Origin: JACVRW01 sp963825345
GTDB lineage: Bacteria > Actinomycetota > Thermoleophilia > Solirubrobacterales > Thermoleophilaceae
Length of the DNA stretch: 64,000 nt
Direction of reading: 5' to 3'
NCBI GenBank assembly: GCA_963825345.1
Contig: CAWGSQ010000001.1
Span: 1-64,000, forward strand
Below are positions 1-10,913 of the stretch, in pieces; within the stretch, counting starts at the first letter, position 1; the number at the start of each line of letters is the position of its first letter. A model generated the notes under the pieces. It searched no databases and was not told the origin of the DNA. It saw nothing but the letters and a program-made list of their open reading frames with translations. Made by a program: the position numbers and the translations under genes.

Positions 1-2217
1 CCGGTCTTGCCAGCCGCGTAAGGCGCGAGGTGACGAAAAGCCCGCGCCGTCCCGTTTGCCAATACGCCCTGGAGCATTGCTTTCAATTGCGCGGTTGGCA
101 CCGGATCCGCAATCATGATTGGTTTATGCGCCGCGCTATAAACTCGTCCGCCTTTTGTGTGGATCGATTGGATAGCATGAGGCTGCGGTCTTGCCCCTTC
201 ATTCGCAATCGCCGCATAGAAAGCGGTGAGGTCAATAAGCCGAAGCGGCTGAGCACCCAAGATAAATGGATAATAGCGTATGCAGTCCTTGTAGAGCAGA
301 CCTGCAATCGCCAATGCGCAGACCCGATCCAAGCCCTGCTCGGCAAGATCACCAAGCCCCTTCGCCATCAGTTGCGCCGTCGCCAGATTCCTTGATTTTT
401 TAAAGCGCGCCGCAGCGTTATCGGACCAGAACTACCGCCATCGGCATTGCGTGGCGACCAATAGTCCGAGGCGCGTGTCGTGCCTCTGTCCGACGGGCGG
501 CAAGGTAAGATTTGCATCCCTGACCAGCGTGTTCGGCTGCAGGCCGTCCTGCAGGGCGGCGAGATATGTCAAAGGCTTGAACGTGGATCCCGGCTGGCGA
601 ACGCTTTGAACCGCACGATTGAGCTGACTGACTGGATAGGAGAATGCGCCGGCCATCGAGAGAATACGTCCCGTCCGACTTTCTAAAACAAGCACAGCCC
701 CTTGCACGGTTGGACGCGTCCGCAGCTCCGCCGAACGGCCGCCTGTCCCTTGGCGAATATCAACATCGTGGCGCTTCAGGATCTTATGCGCGACGCCTTT
801 ACCGGACAGGGTCGTCACACTTCCGTTAGCAAGTCCGATTTTGATGGGAGGCCGCAGGTCCAGAACCACAGCCGGCTCCCAATGAACATCATAAAGCGGC
901 ATCCGCAGACTTGACAGCGCAGTCAGCCAGTCGTCGCCTTTGATATTGGCTGCGAGATTGGATTCAGCGACGGCATAAGCGGCCCGTCCGTTGACCTCTC
1001 GTAACGAAACAGTCCCTCCTGCAGAATAGCCTCGGACGCTCTCTGCAAATCTACATCGATCGTAGATCGGATAGTGTATGCGTCACTTTCGAACGAAGGG
1101 AAACCGATGGTTTTTGCTCGCTCTTAACAAAATCGATGAAATGAAACCCGGTCTCCTGCCGTATTCGTTCGTACCCAACGAATGCCGGCAAGGCGTCGCG
1201 AAATGGTCCGGGCAAACTCTCCTCTTTCATCCGCGCGATTGCGTAAGCATACCGTGACAGAGCACGATCTGTGTTTCTGTCCGGGCTGAAATAGTTCGGA
1301 CCCTTGGCCAATCCCGCCAACAGCCCCGCCTCTTCTCCCGACAGCGCCGCTACCGATTTGCCGAAATAGGCGCGGGCCGCCATCTCCACTCCCCAGGCGC
1401 CGCGTCCGAGATAAATGCCATTCAGGTAAATCTCGAGTATCTCCTGCTTGGTCAAAAGCTGCTCAATCCGCGCTGCAGCAATGATCTCCTAAATCTTTCT
1501 GTCATATGTGACGTCATTTCCGGCCCAGGAAGTTTTTGGCAACCTGCTGTGTGATGGTCGACCCTCCTTGCGGACGGCCCGGTTGCGCAAGATTTGCAAC
1601 AAATGCCCGAACGAGCCCCCGTTCATCGATCCGGTATGCTGAAAGAAGCGCCTATCTTCCACCGCTATAAACGCATTGCGTACGATCGGCGGAATCTCAG
1701 CAATGGGTACCGATAATCGCCGGTGGTTGTCCCTGTACAATTCTGCAAATGGTGCTCCCTTGCGATCGAGGAGCAAGCTCATCTGTGGCAATCTCATCCC
1801 TTTCAACTTGCCGACGTCAGGGAGGTCTTTCAAAGCATCGTTATAAAATGCAGCCACCTGCCCCAAATCCGCAGCAGATTCACCATCGGTCTCGGCCTTG
1901 CAAAACTGTCGATAGGCCCCGTGAAGATCCCGGATTGACAGGCCCTTGAACGCCTTGATGTCCTCGCCCAGGGGCTGGGCATCATCCATGGCCGTCGCCA
2001 CCAGCCCATCGAGATCGATTAACTCCAGATCGAAGGATCGCCGCATATGGGCACAGCCAGCGTTGAGTAGCGTTGCAATTTCGGCCGTATCCTTTGCAGG
2101 GTCAAAGTAGGTTTTTATAGCTTCGGGACGTGTACTCACCTGACTAAATGCCAGGGCAATCACGAGAATTTTGATCAGGACAATATTCACAATCGCCAGC
2201 ACCGGATTCAAAGCCAC
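1..2217 (-). CDS. Class A penicillin-binding protein (PBP1A-like), C-terminus beyond window, frame-broken
   Basis: Bifunctional peptidoglycan glycosyltransferase/transpeptidase, read right to left from GTG 2217. An N-terminal hydrophobic anchor (about residues 5-25) is followed by the glycosyltransferase domain with EDRRFFQHTG near 1650, GGSTITQQ near 1550 and EIYLNGIYLGRG near 1420. The transpeptidase domain has the STFK nucleophile motif near 690, an SRN motif near 390, and KTG in the first nine bases, so only the tail is missing. Breaks: frame shifts near 1640, 1525, 1100 and 400, plus an in-frame TAG at 1489-1491 between RKI and EIIAAARIEQ. It has lower GC than everything after 2950 and lies in the segment I consider foreign to the rest of the contig. 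Family call is sure; whether it is a pseudogene or error-laden sequence is not. Confidence 0.85.
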
Positions 2218-2315
2218 TTGGTCCTACGCCAATGCCACGGCATCGGCGCGGAGCAATTGCCGATCGAATGCACCCCCCAGTTACGACGAAAATTAGAGGG
2301 AACCCAAGCGGCTGA

Positions 2316-2649
2316 CTATTCCACTGCCAAAGCCGATAGGGAAAGCCGGTTGTTGTGAGGCCCTCGCGAAGGCCAGGTCGCGGTTAGCTCTTCCACCTTA
2401 CGTGCAATCGCAGATGCATAGTCCGGAGGGGCCGCGCGGCTCCAAGGAGTTCCATCAAGCCAGATATCGGGAATACATTGAACCGAAAGGGGCTCCGAGC
2501 AGTGCCACAAGACTGCGCCCATTTCGCGTCGCATACGCCATCCGGGTCGTTCGACCGCCGTCGCGAACGAAAGAAATCATGACCAACGGGCCGGAACCCC
2601 GTTCATCAAATGGATATTCCGAAACAGCCTTCCAAAGTCCGTTCATCAT
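2316..2649 (-). CDS. Unrecognised small protein, frame-broken
   Basis: Two overlapping minus-strand frames read as one protein of about 110 residues if one indel near 2515 is allowed: the first half runs from ATG 2649 through FVRDGGRTTRMAYATRNG, the second continues AVLWHCSEPLSVQC, IPDIWLDGTPW and ends LSLSALAVE at 2316. I recognise no family. It shows no signal peptide or membrane segment. It sits between the PBP gene and the permease fragment, in the moderate-GC segment. It could be non-coding. Confidence 0.3.
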
Positions 2650-2778
2650 CGCAACAGGCGCCCAGAATAACCGCGGGTATCATATTAATCCGCGTTCGGA
2701 GCAGGTGAAAGTCTAAAATTAAATGCTATAAACGTCGATGGTATCTGCTTAAACCCGTTGTCCTAAGCCAGTTTTGCG

Positions 2779-2952
2779 ATGAAATTGTCCGACTGCGTCC
2801 TGAGCGCATTGTCATCGTTGTCCGCGCAGAAGGTCAGAACCCTTCTCTCCGCAGGCGCCATTGGTGTGGGCGTCGCAACAACAATCGCCATGCTCGCCAT
2901 TGGATCCGCGGCGAAAGAAAAGGTGCTTTCGCAAATCCGGAGCATGGGCACG
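2779..2952 (+). CDS. MacB/FtsX-type ABC transporter permease, N-terminal fragment
   Basis: About 58 residues from ATG 2779 match the N-terminus of MacB-like permeases: a short amphipathic start, the first membrane helix (VGVATTIAMLAIG), then AAKEKVLSQIRSMG, which in the family is normally followed by TNL. Here the sequence changes abruptly into the beta-propeller gene. MacB permeases are around 400-650 residues, so nearly the whole protein is missing. The cut coincides with a jump in GC content, so this is a join, not a degraded gene. Confidence 0.65.
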
Positions 2953-2960
2953 AAACGGCC
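2945..2960. other. Abrupt junction between two unrelated genomic segments
   Basis: Left of this point the DNA encodes a permease N-terminus at moderate GC; right of it the DNA is GC-rich and encodes a propeller protein lacking its signal peptide and first strand. Comparison with the intact paralog at 12190 shows about 35 N-terminal residues are missing. No transposase, integrase, tRNA or repeat is visible at the boundary. Confidence 0.75.
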
Positions 2961-4720
2961 TCAGCCCGAACAACGGCGCCTGGGACCTGGTCTCCGGCGA
3001 CGACGGCAGGCTGTGGTTCACCGAGGACAGCCTCAGCGCGTTCGGACCGCTGAGCCCCGGCGACGGGCTCATCAGCGAGTTCACGGGCCCGCTCACCCTG
3101 GCCGGCAACCCGAAGGGGATCACAAAGGGCCCCGACGGGAACCTCTGGATCGCCGAGTCGGGCCTCAACGGCGCGATCGCGCGGGTCACCCCGGCGGGCG
3201 CCGTCACCGAATTCGACGCCGGGCTCACGCCGAGCGATCCCGTGGGACATCACCGCGGGGCCGGACGGGAACCTCTGGTTCGTCAGCCAGTCGCCGGCCT
3301 TCATCGGCCGCATCACGCCCGACGGCACGATCACCGAGTTCAGCGCGGGTCTCACGCCCAACAGCCAGCCGAGCGCCATCGCCGCCGGACCCGACGGCAA
3401 CCTCTGGTTCACCGAGTCCGCCGCTCCGGGCCGCATCGGCCGCATCACCACGGCCGGCGTCATCACCGAGAACAGCATCGGCCTCACGCCGAACATGCGC
3501 CCACCGACATCGTTGCGGGCCCCGACGGCAACCTCTGGTTCACCCTGAGGGGCGATCCGGGCGCGATCGGCCGGATCACGCCGGAGGGCGTCTTCGAGGA
3601 GTTCACCGAGGGCCTCACGCCCAACTCGCCCCCACGGGCATCGCGGAGGGCACCGACGGCGCGCTCTGGTTCACCGAGGCCGCCAGCCCCGGCCGCATCG
3701 GCCGCATCACCACGCGCGGCGACATCCGCGAGTACAGCGAGGGGCTGACCGCGGATCGCTCGCCCTGGTTCATCACGCCCGGCGCCGACGGGAACATGTG
3801 GTTCACCGAGAACGCCAACCCGGGCGTGCTCGCGCGCATCAGCCTGCCGCCGCTGGTCAGGAGCCGCGACGTTCAGTACCTGAGCGACAACTCGGCCCAG
3901 CTCCCCGCCAAGATCCGGCCGAACGCGCAGGCCACAGAGTTCTACTTCGAGTACGGGCGCGACGAGAACACGACGAAGAAGAGCGCGAAGGCGTCAGCGG
4001 GCGCCGGCTGGGATCACGTCGAGGTCATGACACGCGTGGCCAATCTGAAGCCGTCGACGACCTACCACTACCGCGTCGTTGCGACGAACGACTCCGGGAC
4101 CAGCACCGGGCCCACCCGCGAGTTCACCACCCAAGCCCTTGACGCCGACCCCGAGTTCGCTCGGAAGGTCGTGGCGGACCCCACGGGCCGCGTGCGCTTC
4201 AAGCGCCCCGGCGAGCGCTGGCGGCCGCTGCCCGACTGGGGCGCCGAGCTGCCCGTCGGCGTGGCGTTCGACACGCGCCGCGGCAGCATCAAGCTCACGA
4301 GCGTCGGTCGCCGCCGCGCCAGGACCCAGACCGGCAGCTTCGGGGGTGGCGTGGTCAAGGTCCGCCAGCGGCGCAGCGGGCCGCGGCCGCGTGGATCTCT
4401 ACCTTCGCGGCGGCAACTTCAAGCGCTGCGGCCGCTCCGCTCGCGCAGGGGCCGTGGCCGGCGCCTCGAAGGTGCGCCGCGTTCGCCGCCTCTGGGGCCG
4501 CGACAACGGCGGGCGCTTCCGCACCCACGGCCGCCACAGCCACGCCACCGTGCGCGGCACCCGCTGGCTCACCGAGGACCGCTGCTCGGGCACCTTCACG
4601 CGCGTCACGAACGGCGCGGTCGTGGTCCGTGACCTGACGCGCCGACGCAACGTCGTCGTGCGCGCCGGCCACTCCTACCTCGCGCCGAGAGGCCCGCACT
4701 CAGTGCGCAGGCGCCACTAG
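2953..4720 (+). CDS. Secreted virginiamycin B lyase-like beta-propeller with C-terminal FecR-like domain, 5' truncated
   Basis: Repeats of the type GPDGNLWFTE...GRIGRIT...ITEF recur every ~45 residues and form a seven-bladed Vgb/streptogramin-lyase-like propeller (about 2960-3850). A fibronectin-like segment follows (FYFEYG ... TTYHYRVVATND, 3900-4130). The C-terminus (4370-4720) has WGRDNGGRFRTHGRHSHATV, then RGTRWLTEDRC and VVVRDLTRRRNVVVRAGHSYLA; this pattern (RGTRW followed by a Val-rich strand) resembles a FecR fold. True lyase activity is unproven; many exported relatives have unknown function. Net frame changes lie near 3244, 3500, 3632 and 4372. The signal peptide is lost at the junction. 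It is a close paralog of the gene at 12190. Confidence 0.8.
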
Positions 4721-4731
4721 GAACAACCGCC

Positions 4732-6517
4732 GTGTCGGCCGCCCCCGAGACAGTCAGCGGATCTCGTCGCCTCCTCGCCCTTGGCGCGGTCGCGCTCGCG
4801 GCCTTCGGTATCGCGCTCGCCGCCCGTGAGTCCGGCGCCCTCGCACCGCTGGAGCGCGAGGCGCTCAAGGCGCGCTTCGACGTGCGCGGCGCCGAGCCCG
4901 TCAAGGGCATGCTGGTGGTCGGAATCGACGCCAAGAGCTTCGGTGAGCTTCAGCAGCGGTGGCCGTTCCCGCGCTCGCTGCACGGCCAGGTCGGTGCGCC
5001 GGCTGCACGCCGCGGGCGCGCGCGAGATCGTCTACGACGTCCAGTTCACCGAGCAGACCAAGCCGCGCGAGGATTTCGCCCTCTTCGACGCGATCGACGA
5101 GGCCGGCGGCGCCGTGCTGGCCACGAGCGAGAGCAGGCCGGACGGCAGCACGAACGTCCTGGGTGGCGACGACAACCTCCGCAGCATCGGTGCACGCGCG
5201 GCCGCCTCCGACCTCCGCAACGACACAAGCGGCGCGATCGCCAGCTTCCCGCGACGCGGCCGGCAAGCTCGACAGCATCGCCGTGGTCACGACGCGAACG
5301 GCTCCAGGGGCATCCGCCGCGACGCGGACGGCTTCCGCGACGGCAAGGCCTGGATCGACTTCCGCGGCCCGCCCGGAACGATCCCGACCGTGTCGTTCTC
5401 GGACGTCATCAATGGGCGCGTGCCCGCGGACATGATCCGCGACCACATCGTGGTCGTGGGCGCCACCGCGCCGACGCTGCGCGACGTGCACTCCACGCCG
5501 GTGGGCGGCGAGGAGCTGATGCCGGGCGCCGAGGTCCAGGCGAACGCGATCTGGACCGCGCTGCACGGGCTGCCGCTGCGCTCGGCCCCGCTTGGCGTGG
5601 ACCTCCTGCTGCTCGCCCTGATGGCGATGCTCGCCCCGCTCACGCGCTGGCGCCTCCCGCTGGGAGTGGTGGGCGCCGTGACCGTCCTGGCCGGCGCCGC
5701 GTACCTCGCCGGTGCCCAGCTCCTGTTCGAGAGCGGCAGCATCGTGGACGTGGCCGCTCCGCTGCGTGGCGCTCCTGACAGGCGCGTTCGGCGCGATCGC
5801 CTGGAGCGAGCTCGCGGAGCGCCGGGTTCGCTATCGCGTCAGCCGCGACAACGAGCTGCTCGAGCAGCGCGTGCGCGAGCGCACCGCCGACCTCGCGGCG
5901 GCCGAGCGCGAGATCGCCCACCGGCTCGGCGTGGCCGTGGAATGGCGCGACGCCGAGACCGGCGTGCACATCGAGCGCATGGGACGACTGTGCGAGCGCC
6001 TCGCCCGCGAGGTCGGGATGAACGTGGTCGAGGCGGATCTGCTGCGCCACGCGAGCGCGCTGCACGACGTCGGCAAGGTGGGCATCAGCGACGACATCCT
6101 GCTGAAGCCCGGCAAGCTCGATCCCGCCGAGTGGGCGACCATGAAGACGCACACGACCATCGGCGCGAGCATCCTGTCCGGCTCGCGCTCGGAGCTGGTC
6201 AAGCTCGCCGAGGGGATCGCGCTGAGCCACCACGAGCGCTGGGACGGCAGCGGCTACCCGCAGGGCCTCGTGGGCGACGCAGATCCCTCTCGCCGCACGC
6301 ATCTGCGCGATCTGCGACGTCTTCGACGCGCTGCTCTCGCCACGTCCCTACAAGGACGCCTGGCCGCTCGGCGACGTGATCAGTGAGCTGGCCAGCCTGC
6401 GCGGCACCCACCTGGATCCCGCGCTCGTGGACGCGTTCCTACCGCTCGCCGCGGACCTGCACCGCCGAGTTGTTCGACGAGGAAGAGGCCGCGCCACGCG
6501 GCGCGGCCGCCGCCTAG
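4732..6517 (+). CDS. CHASE2 sensor fused to HD-GYP domain
   Basis: Starts GTG 4732, 11 bases after the propeller gene. An N-terminal membrane helix (about residues 10-28) leads into an extracytoplasmic CHASE2 domain (FDVRGAEP, VVGIDAKSF, REIVYDVQF, then VVVGATAPTLRD). Further membrane helices lie near 5590-5800. A short coiled linker (ELLEQRVRERTADLAAAE) precedes an HD-GYP domain with HDVGKVGI near 6064 and HHERWDGSGYP at 6229-6261, the metal-binding signatures of cyclic-di-GMP phosphodiesterases. Output is presumably c-di-GMP hydrolysis in response to an external ligand. Frame breaks lie near 5000, 5255, 5770, 6290 and 6455. It ends DEEEAAPRGAAAA with TAG 6515-6517, inside a CTAG shared with the convergent peptidase gene. 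Confidence 0.85.
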
Positions 6518-9495
6518 TCCCCGACGCTGAACTGAATCGTGTTGGACTCTGACGGCGCGCGTGGTCGATGTCGCCGTCGTAGAACGCCTTCGCGGTCCAG
6601 CCGTGTTGGGGTTGTGGTACTGGAAGTCCACGTCGTCCTGCCAGACGCCCTTGGCGTCGACTGGTCACCGTGTGCTGGATGACGCCGTTCGGGTTCTGCG
6701 GGTCGTTAGGCGTGTAGACCACGCGGATGCTGGCGCCGGGAAGCGCTGGCGTGAGCTTGCCGTCGAACGGGTTCGATTCGTTTGATGCGGCAGGCTGATA
6801 GGTCGGCTGCGTGAACGTCAGCGATGTCTGCTGCCGCGGTTCTCCACCGGCTCGGTCTCCGGGAAAGCGCCGTCCTGCTGGAGTGAGAGCGACAGGTTGT
6901 CCTGCTCGCTGAACGGGACGTCCGGCACGATGTTGGCACGTGCCGTCGCCGCCCACGATCCCGCGCCCGACGGCCTCGGCGCCTCGGAAGACGGTGATCA
7001 GTGAGCCGATCGCGAGAGGCTCGCCCGGGAACTCGAAGCGCACGTAGAAGGGCGGGTCGCCGGGCTCCGGGAACGGCTTGATCTCGCGGATAGTCGCGGA
7101 TCATCCCCTGAAGCGGCTCGGGTCGAAGCGCACCGGCGGGTTCGCCCACATCTGCATCGTCGGGTCGCCGAGCAGGTGGTAGAGGTAGTGCTCGACGTAG
7201 GTGTCGCCCGCACCGTGCCACTCGAAGCCCTCCTGCGTGGCCATGTACTGCTTGCCGCGGATCAGGACGTCGCCGAGGCGGCGCGTCTCGGGGCCGCCGT
7301 AGTCCGCCACCGAGCTCGGGAACAGCGCGTCGAAGAACCCGAGTGCCATGTGGTTGTTCGGGAAGCTCGGGGACACCCGCGTGTCGCCGAAGCCGGCGAT
7401 CGCGCCGCCGTCCGGCCGCAGCACCTGGAGCTCCACGAAGCTCGGGTGCGACGGCGTGTCGAACGCCGCGCTCGCGCAGTTGATCCCGAACACCACCGGC
7501 TGCTGCGTGCCGTTGGTGAACAGGGGCACGTGCCCGCTGTGGAGCGTGGGCTCCGCGAAGCCGTCGGGCCAGCCGTGGTCGCGGTGCAGGATCACGAAGC
7601 GGCCGTCGTTGTAGGTGTTGAAGAAGTCGGTGGTGTTCGCGTCCCAGTCGAACGTGGGACGCCGCAGGTGCGCCGGGATCGGCGTGCCGTTCCAGTAGGT
7701 CGTGGGAATGACGTCCTCGTCATCCGTCGTGTAGAGGCGGTCGACCGTGTAGCCGTCGGCAGCGATGGCGTTGCGGATCCGCTCGGCCGTGATCGTGAAC
7801 CCGCGCGTGTCGGTGTTGGCCGGGTAGTTGATCTCCCAGTGGCCGTTGAAGCCGGGTTGTCGGCGTCGCAGTTCGGCGTGCCACTGGCGCCCTCGTTGAG
7901 CACGCAGATCAGCGGCGGCTGGAAGTACGACGTGACCGCGGCGTGGTCGAAGAAGTCGTCCCCGGGTGGAGCCGGACTGGTGGTCGCGTAGGTGTTCAGC
8001 TTCGTGACGAGCGCGTTTGCGCCGTCAAGGTCCGGAGCGGGGAGCCGCCCGAGCTGGACGTCCGCGAACAGGTCCGTGCCGATCCCGTTGGTCGAGTAGT
8101 CGAGATCGGATGCGATGTTGCAGTCCACCGGATTGCCGCCCGGGCGAGCACGGCACGAGGAACGTGGGCACGTGTGCCGTGTTGCCGAACAGGATCACGT
8201 ACGACGGGCGGACGAGGCACGCGCCGTTCAGGCGGCTCCGGATGTACGTCTGGATCTGCGTGGGCGTTGTCCCGATCTGACCCGGCCCTGCGCCCACCTC
8301 GACCACGCGCGTGAGGTAGCCCTGCGCGGTGCGCTGGGCCTGAAGAGTGTTGGCCGCCGGCCGCAGGTCGCTCGACGTGACGATGAGGAGCTCTTCGCCG
8401 CAGAAGGTCGGGCGGACGATGTCCAGCCTGTCCCGCACGGTTCGGAAGTTCGCGAGCGTCCCGTAGTCGTCGATGAACGCGTTGTTCCAGGGGCTCAGCA
8501 GGTCCGAGTGGCCGAAGGTGCCCTTGTTGTCGCCGCCGAAGTTGACCGTCACGTCGATGGACGTGAACACCTTCAGCTTGTTGGCGTTCGGCTGGTACTG
8601 GCCGCCTGCGGCGCTCACCGCCCCGGTCGCGATGTCACGCATCGCGCCCAGCGCACCGCCGTCCACCGGAGTGGACGGGAACTTCGCCTTCGAGTCGTAG
8701 GCCCTGTTGTTGAGCTCGAACGGCGGCTCGAGGAACGTGTCGATCGGCGGCTTCGGGCGTCGGGGGCCGTTGGTCCACGGGCTGCTCCTGAAGCGGATAC
8801 AGCTCGACGCCCGGGATCGTGTAGCTCTTGACGTTGCTCACGTCGATGTCGACGTTCGCGCCCTCCGGGATGGCGAAGAAGGTGCTCTTCATCGGCAGAC
8901 CGGGCTTTCCGACGTCGCCGGAGACGTCCATGCCCTCCATGGCCATCTCGAGGAAGTCCTTGCCGCCCACCTGATGTGAGACGAACTGCGGCGGCGGCAT
9001 CTGGATCCGCATCCGGAGCCGCCGCTCGCTGCTGGACAGGACGTTGGCCCTCGCCTCGGTCACCGGGTTGCGCCTGCCGCCGCAGCGCCTCGCCTTCGGG
9101 CTCTGGAGCAGCGCCGCGTTCAGCGTCACCACGCGAGCCCTGAGGACGCCACGCGGCGAGCCCGCGGTCGGCCTGCGAACGCGCGGTGCGCTTCCTGCGC
9201 ACCTGCACGCGCTTCAGCTGCCGGTTGAACCTCCGCAGCGTCCTGATCGACGTGCACGGCCGCCTGCGCGCCTGCCTGCGGGCCCTCCTGGCGGTCCGCA
9301 ACAGCGCCGCTCGGTTGCGCTTGCTGAGCGCGCTCTTGGGTGTCTTGCGTGTGTCGCGGATCAGGAGGCTGAATCCGCGGGTCACCTGCTTGTTCGCCGA
9401 CGGGGCCTTCTTGGCCGCCGCCGGGGTTGCCCCGCCGAGTGGAACGAGCAGGAGCAGCGACGCGGCCCCGCCAGGATGACGCGTCGCATGCTCAT
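6514..9495 (-). CDS. Secreted gingipain-like cysteine peptidase (family C25)
   Basis: Read from ATG 9495. Signal peptide (MSMRRVILAG, then a Leu-rich core and ATPAAAKK). A propeptide-like domain near 8790-8960 has KPGLPMKSTFFAIPEGA and IPGVELYPLQ, typical of C25 precursors. The catalytic domain follows: GEELLIVTSSDLRP, YVILFGN, FADVQLGRLPA, the His signature HRDHGWPDG (His codons at about 7586 and 7577) and 30-odd residues later GINCASAAFD with the nucleophile Cys at about 7478. A beta-rich C-terminal region follows (FEFPGEPLAIGSLITVF) and it ends SNTIQFSVGD. There are many frame breaks, especially 8950-9450 and 6500-7100. It is last in a minus-strand cluster behind LtrA and two small exported proteins. 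Substrate unknown. Confidence 0.85.
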
Positions 9496-9525
9496 GCTCG
9501 CTCTTCTCAGGGTAGATCGGGTCGC

Positions 9526-10235
9526 CTAGAGCTCGAACCAGATGAAGAAGCGGGCGTTCTGGGCGGCCTCGCTGCTGCCGTCCACGATCCGCACGCGCGC
9601 GTCGTTGTGCGTCGCCGGGCAATCGCCTAGATCCTCACCACGGTCGATAGCCACGCTCGCGATCAGGTTGCGTTCGCCACGGCGGCATCGGCGTTGTCCA
9701 GCGACACCAGCGCGCTCGCCGGCCGTCGAGGCGGTTGAAGCAGTAGTGCCGGTAGCAGCCCCGCCTCGCCCGCAACCACGTTGGCCTGCCGATTCCCTTG
9801 TTCTGCGGCGGGACACCGCACGTTCGGCTGCGCGCTGCCTTGGTCCGCGACCCGCGCGAACGAAGCGCGGCCCGACCTCGCGTCAGCGGCTGCCGGCGAT
9901 GGTCGCGTCGCCGTCGAGCGACGGCCCCCTGGAGGTCCGCCTCGGCGCCGACCGAGTTGTCGCGCCAGGTTGGCTCCGCCGACGCCGTTGTCGGCGATAT
10001 CGCCGCTGGCCCGGCGTTGGAGCGGAGCTCCGCCGCGACCCGTTGCGACCTCGGACGTGCCCACGCGTGCGACTTGATCTCGGAAGCCCTGACGCGCGTT
10101 CTTCTTGATCTGCTTGGCGCCGACGCTGTTCTTCGGCAGCGCGACGGCGGCGTAGGTCGTGCCGCCAAGGGCGACGAACAGCGCGATCATCGAGATCAAG
10201 TTCGCTAACGAGAGATGAGTCCGGATCCACTGCAT
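9526..10235 (-). CDS. Small exported protein of a Thermoleophilia-type family (copy 1)
   Basis: Begins at ATG 10235, with AAGGAGCG about 9 bases upstream as a clear ribosome binding site. The N-terminus (MQWIRTHLSLANLISMIALF, then VALGGTTYAAV and LPKNSVGAKQIKKNA) is a membrane/signal segment followed by the KNSVG-KQIK-type repeats I associate with a large exported family in Solirubrobacterales. The C-terminal part, after several frame breaks, reads VSLDNADAAVANA, IASVAIDRGEDLGDCP and ends ARFFIWFEL at 9526. No enzymatic motif is visible; role unknown, probably cell-surface. A 30-base gap separates it from the C25 peptidase start. Confidence 0.65.
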
Positions 10236-10338
10236 TTATGTACGCTCCTTGGGCGTAGCGGTTGTCGCGAGTACCAACGGCCGAGGGCCAGCCGGATTAC
10301 GGCTCACCCTCTCACGGTTTGCCGGGACCGCAAGCCGC

Positions 10339-10913
10339 CTAGGGCGCTCGGGCGCACAGGATGACCCGGCTGGCCGCGCGCGCCGCCCGCCGGGTTGAGA
10401 CGGTGATCGCCACCGGTGAACGTCCCGCCGTCGACCGGCGGCTCCGTGTTGCCCGGGCCGATCGACGGGCGCGTGTTCTTGAGGTCGTCCTCCGAGAGCG
10501 TGTCGTCGCCCCTGCCCCCGCCGCCGATCGCCTGCGGTCCGGCCGGACAGAAGACGCTGTAGGACTGGTTCGCGCCATTGCGAGGTCCGCCGGTGCCTGC
10601 TCGAACTGCGTCGGTCACCGTCCCGAAAGCCCCGCCCGATGTCGCCCGTGTCGCCCTTGTCGCCCTGGCCGCCCCGCGCCGGCCGGGAGCTGCCCGGCCC
10701 TGATGTCGGCTGCCGCAGCGCCCCGTTCCGAACCTCGGAGCGCCGACAGCGTTTCGCTTGATCTCAGACGCCGTACGGCGTTCTTCTTGATCTGCTTGGC
10801 GCCGACGCTGTTGTTCGCGAGCGTGACCGCCGCGAAGCCGTGCCCCAAGTGCGACGAACAGCGCGATCATGGCGATCACGTGCGCGAACGAGAGATGACT
10901 GCGAATCCATCAT
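10339..10913 (-). CDS. Small exported protein of the same family (copy 2)
   Basis: Starts at ATG 10913, whose ATGA overlaps the TGA stop of LtrA; GGAGG lies 4-8 bases upstream. After a small indel the N-terminus reads WIRSHLSFAHVIAMIALFVA, then HGFAAVTLANNSVGAKQIKKNA, closely matching copy 1. The C-terminal domain has SYSVFCPAGPQAIGGGGRGD and DTLSEDDLKNTRPSIGPG, and ends RVILCARAP; the CP-G-AIGGG pattern is common at this position in the family. Several frame breaks. The tandem with copy 1 looks like a local duplication that has diverged at the C-terminus. Confidence 0.65.

Noticed and set aside
2945..2960. Real integration of proteobacterial DNA (mobile element or transfer)
   Set aside because: No integrase, transposase, tRNA, attachment repeat or target duplication; both genes are cut at one point, so a chimera is simpler.
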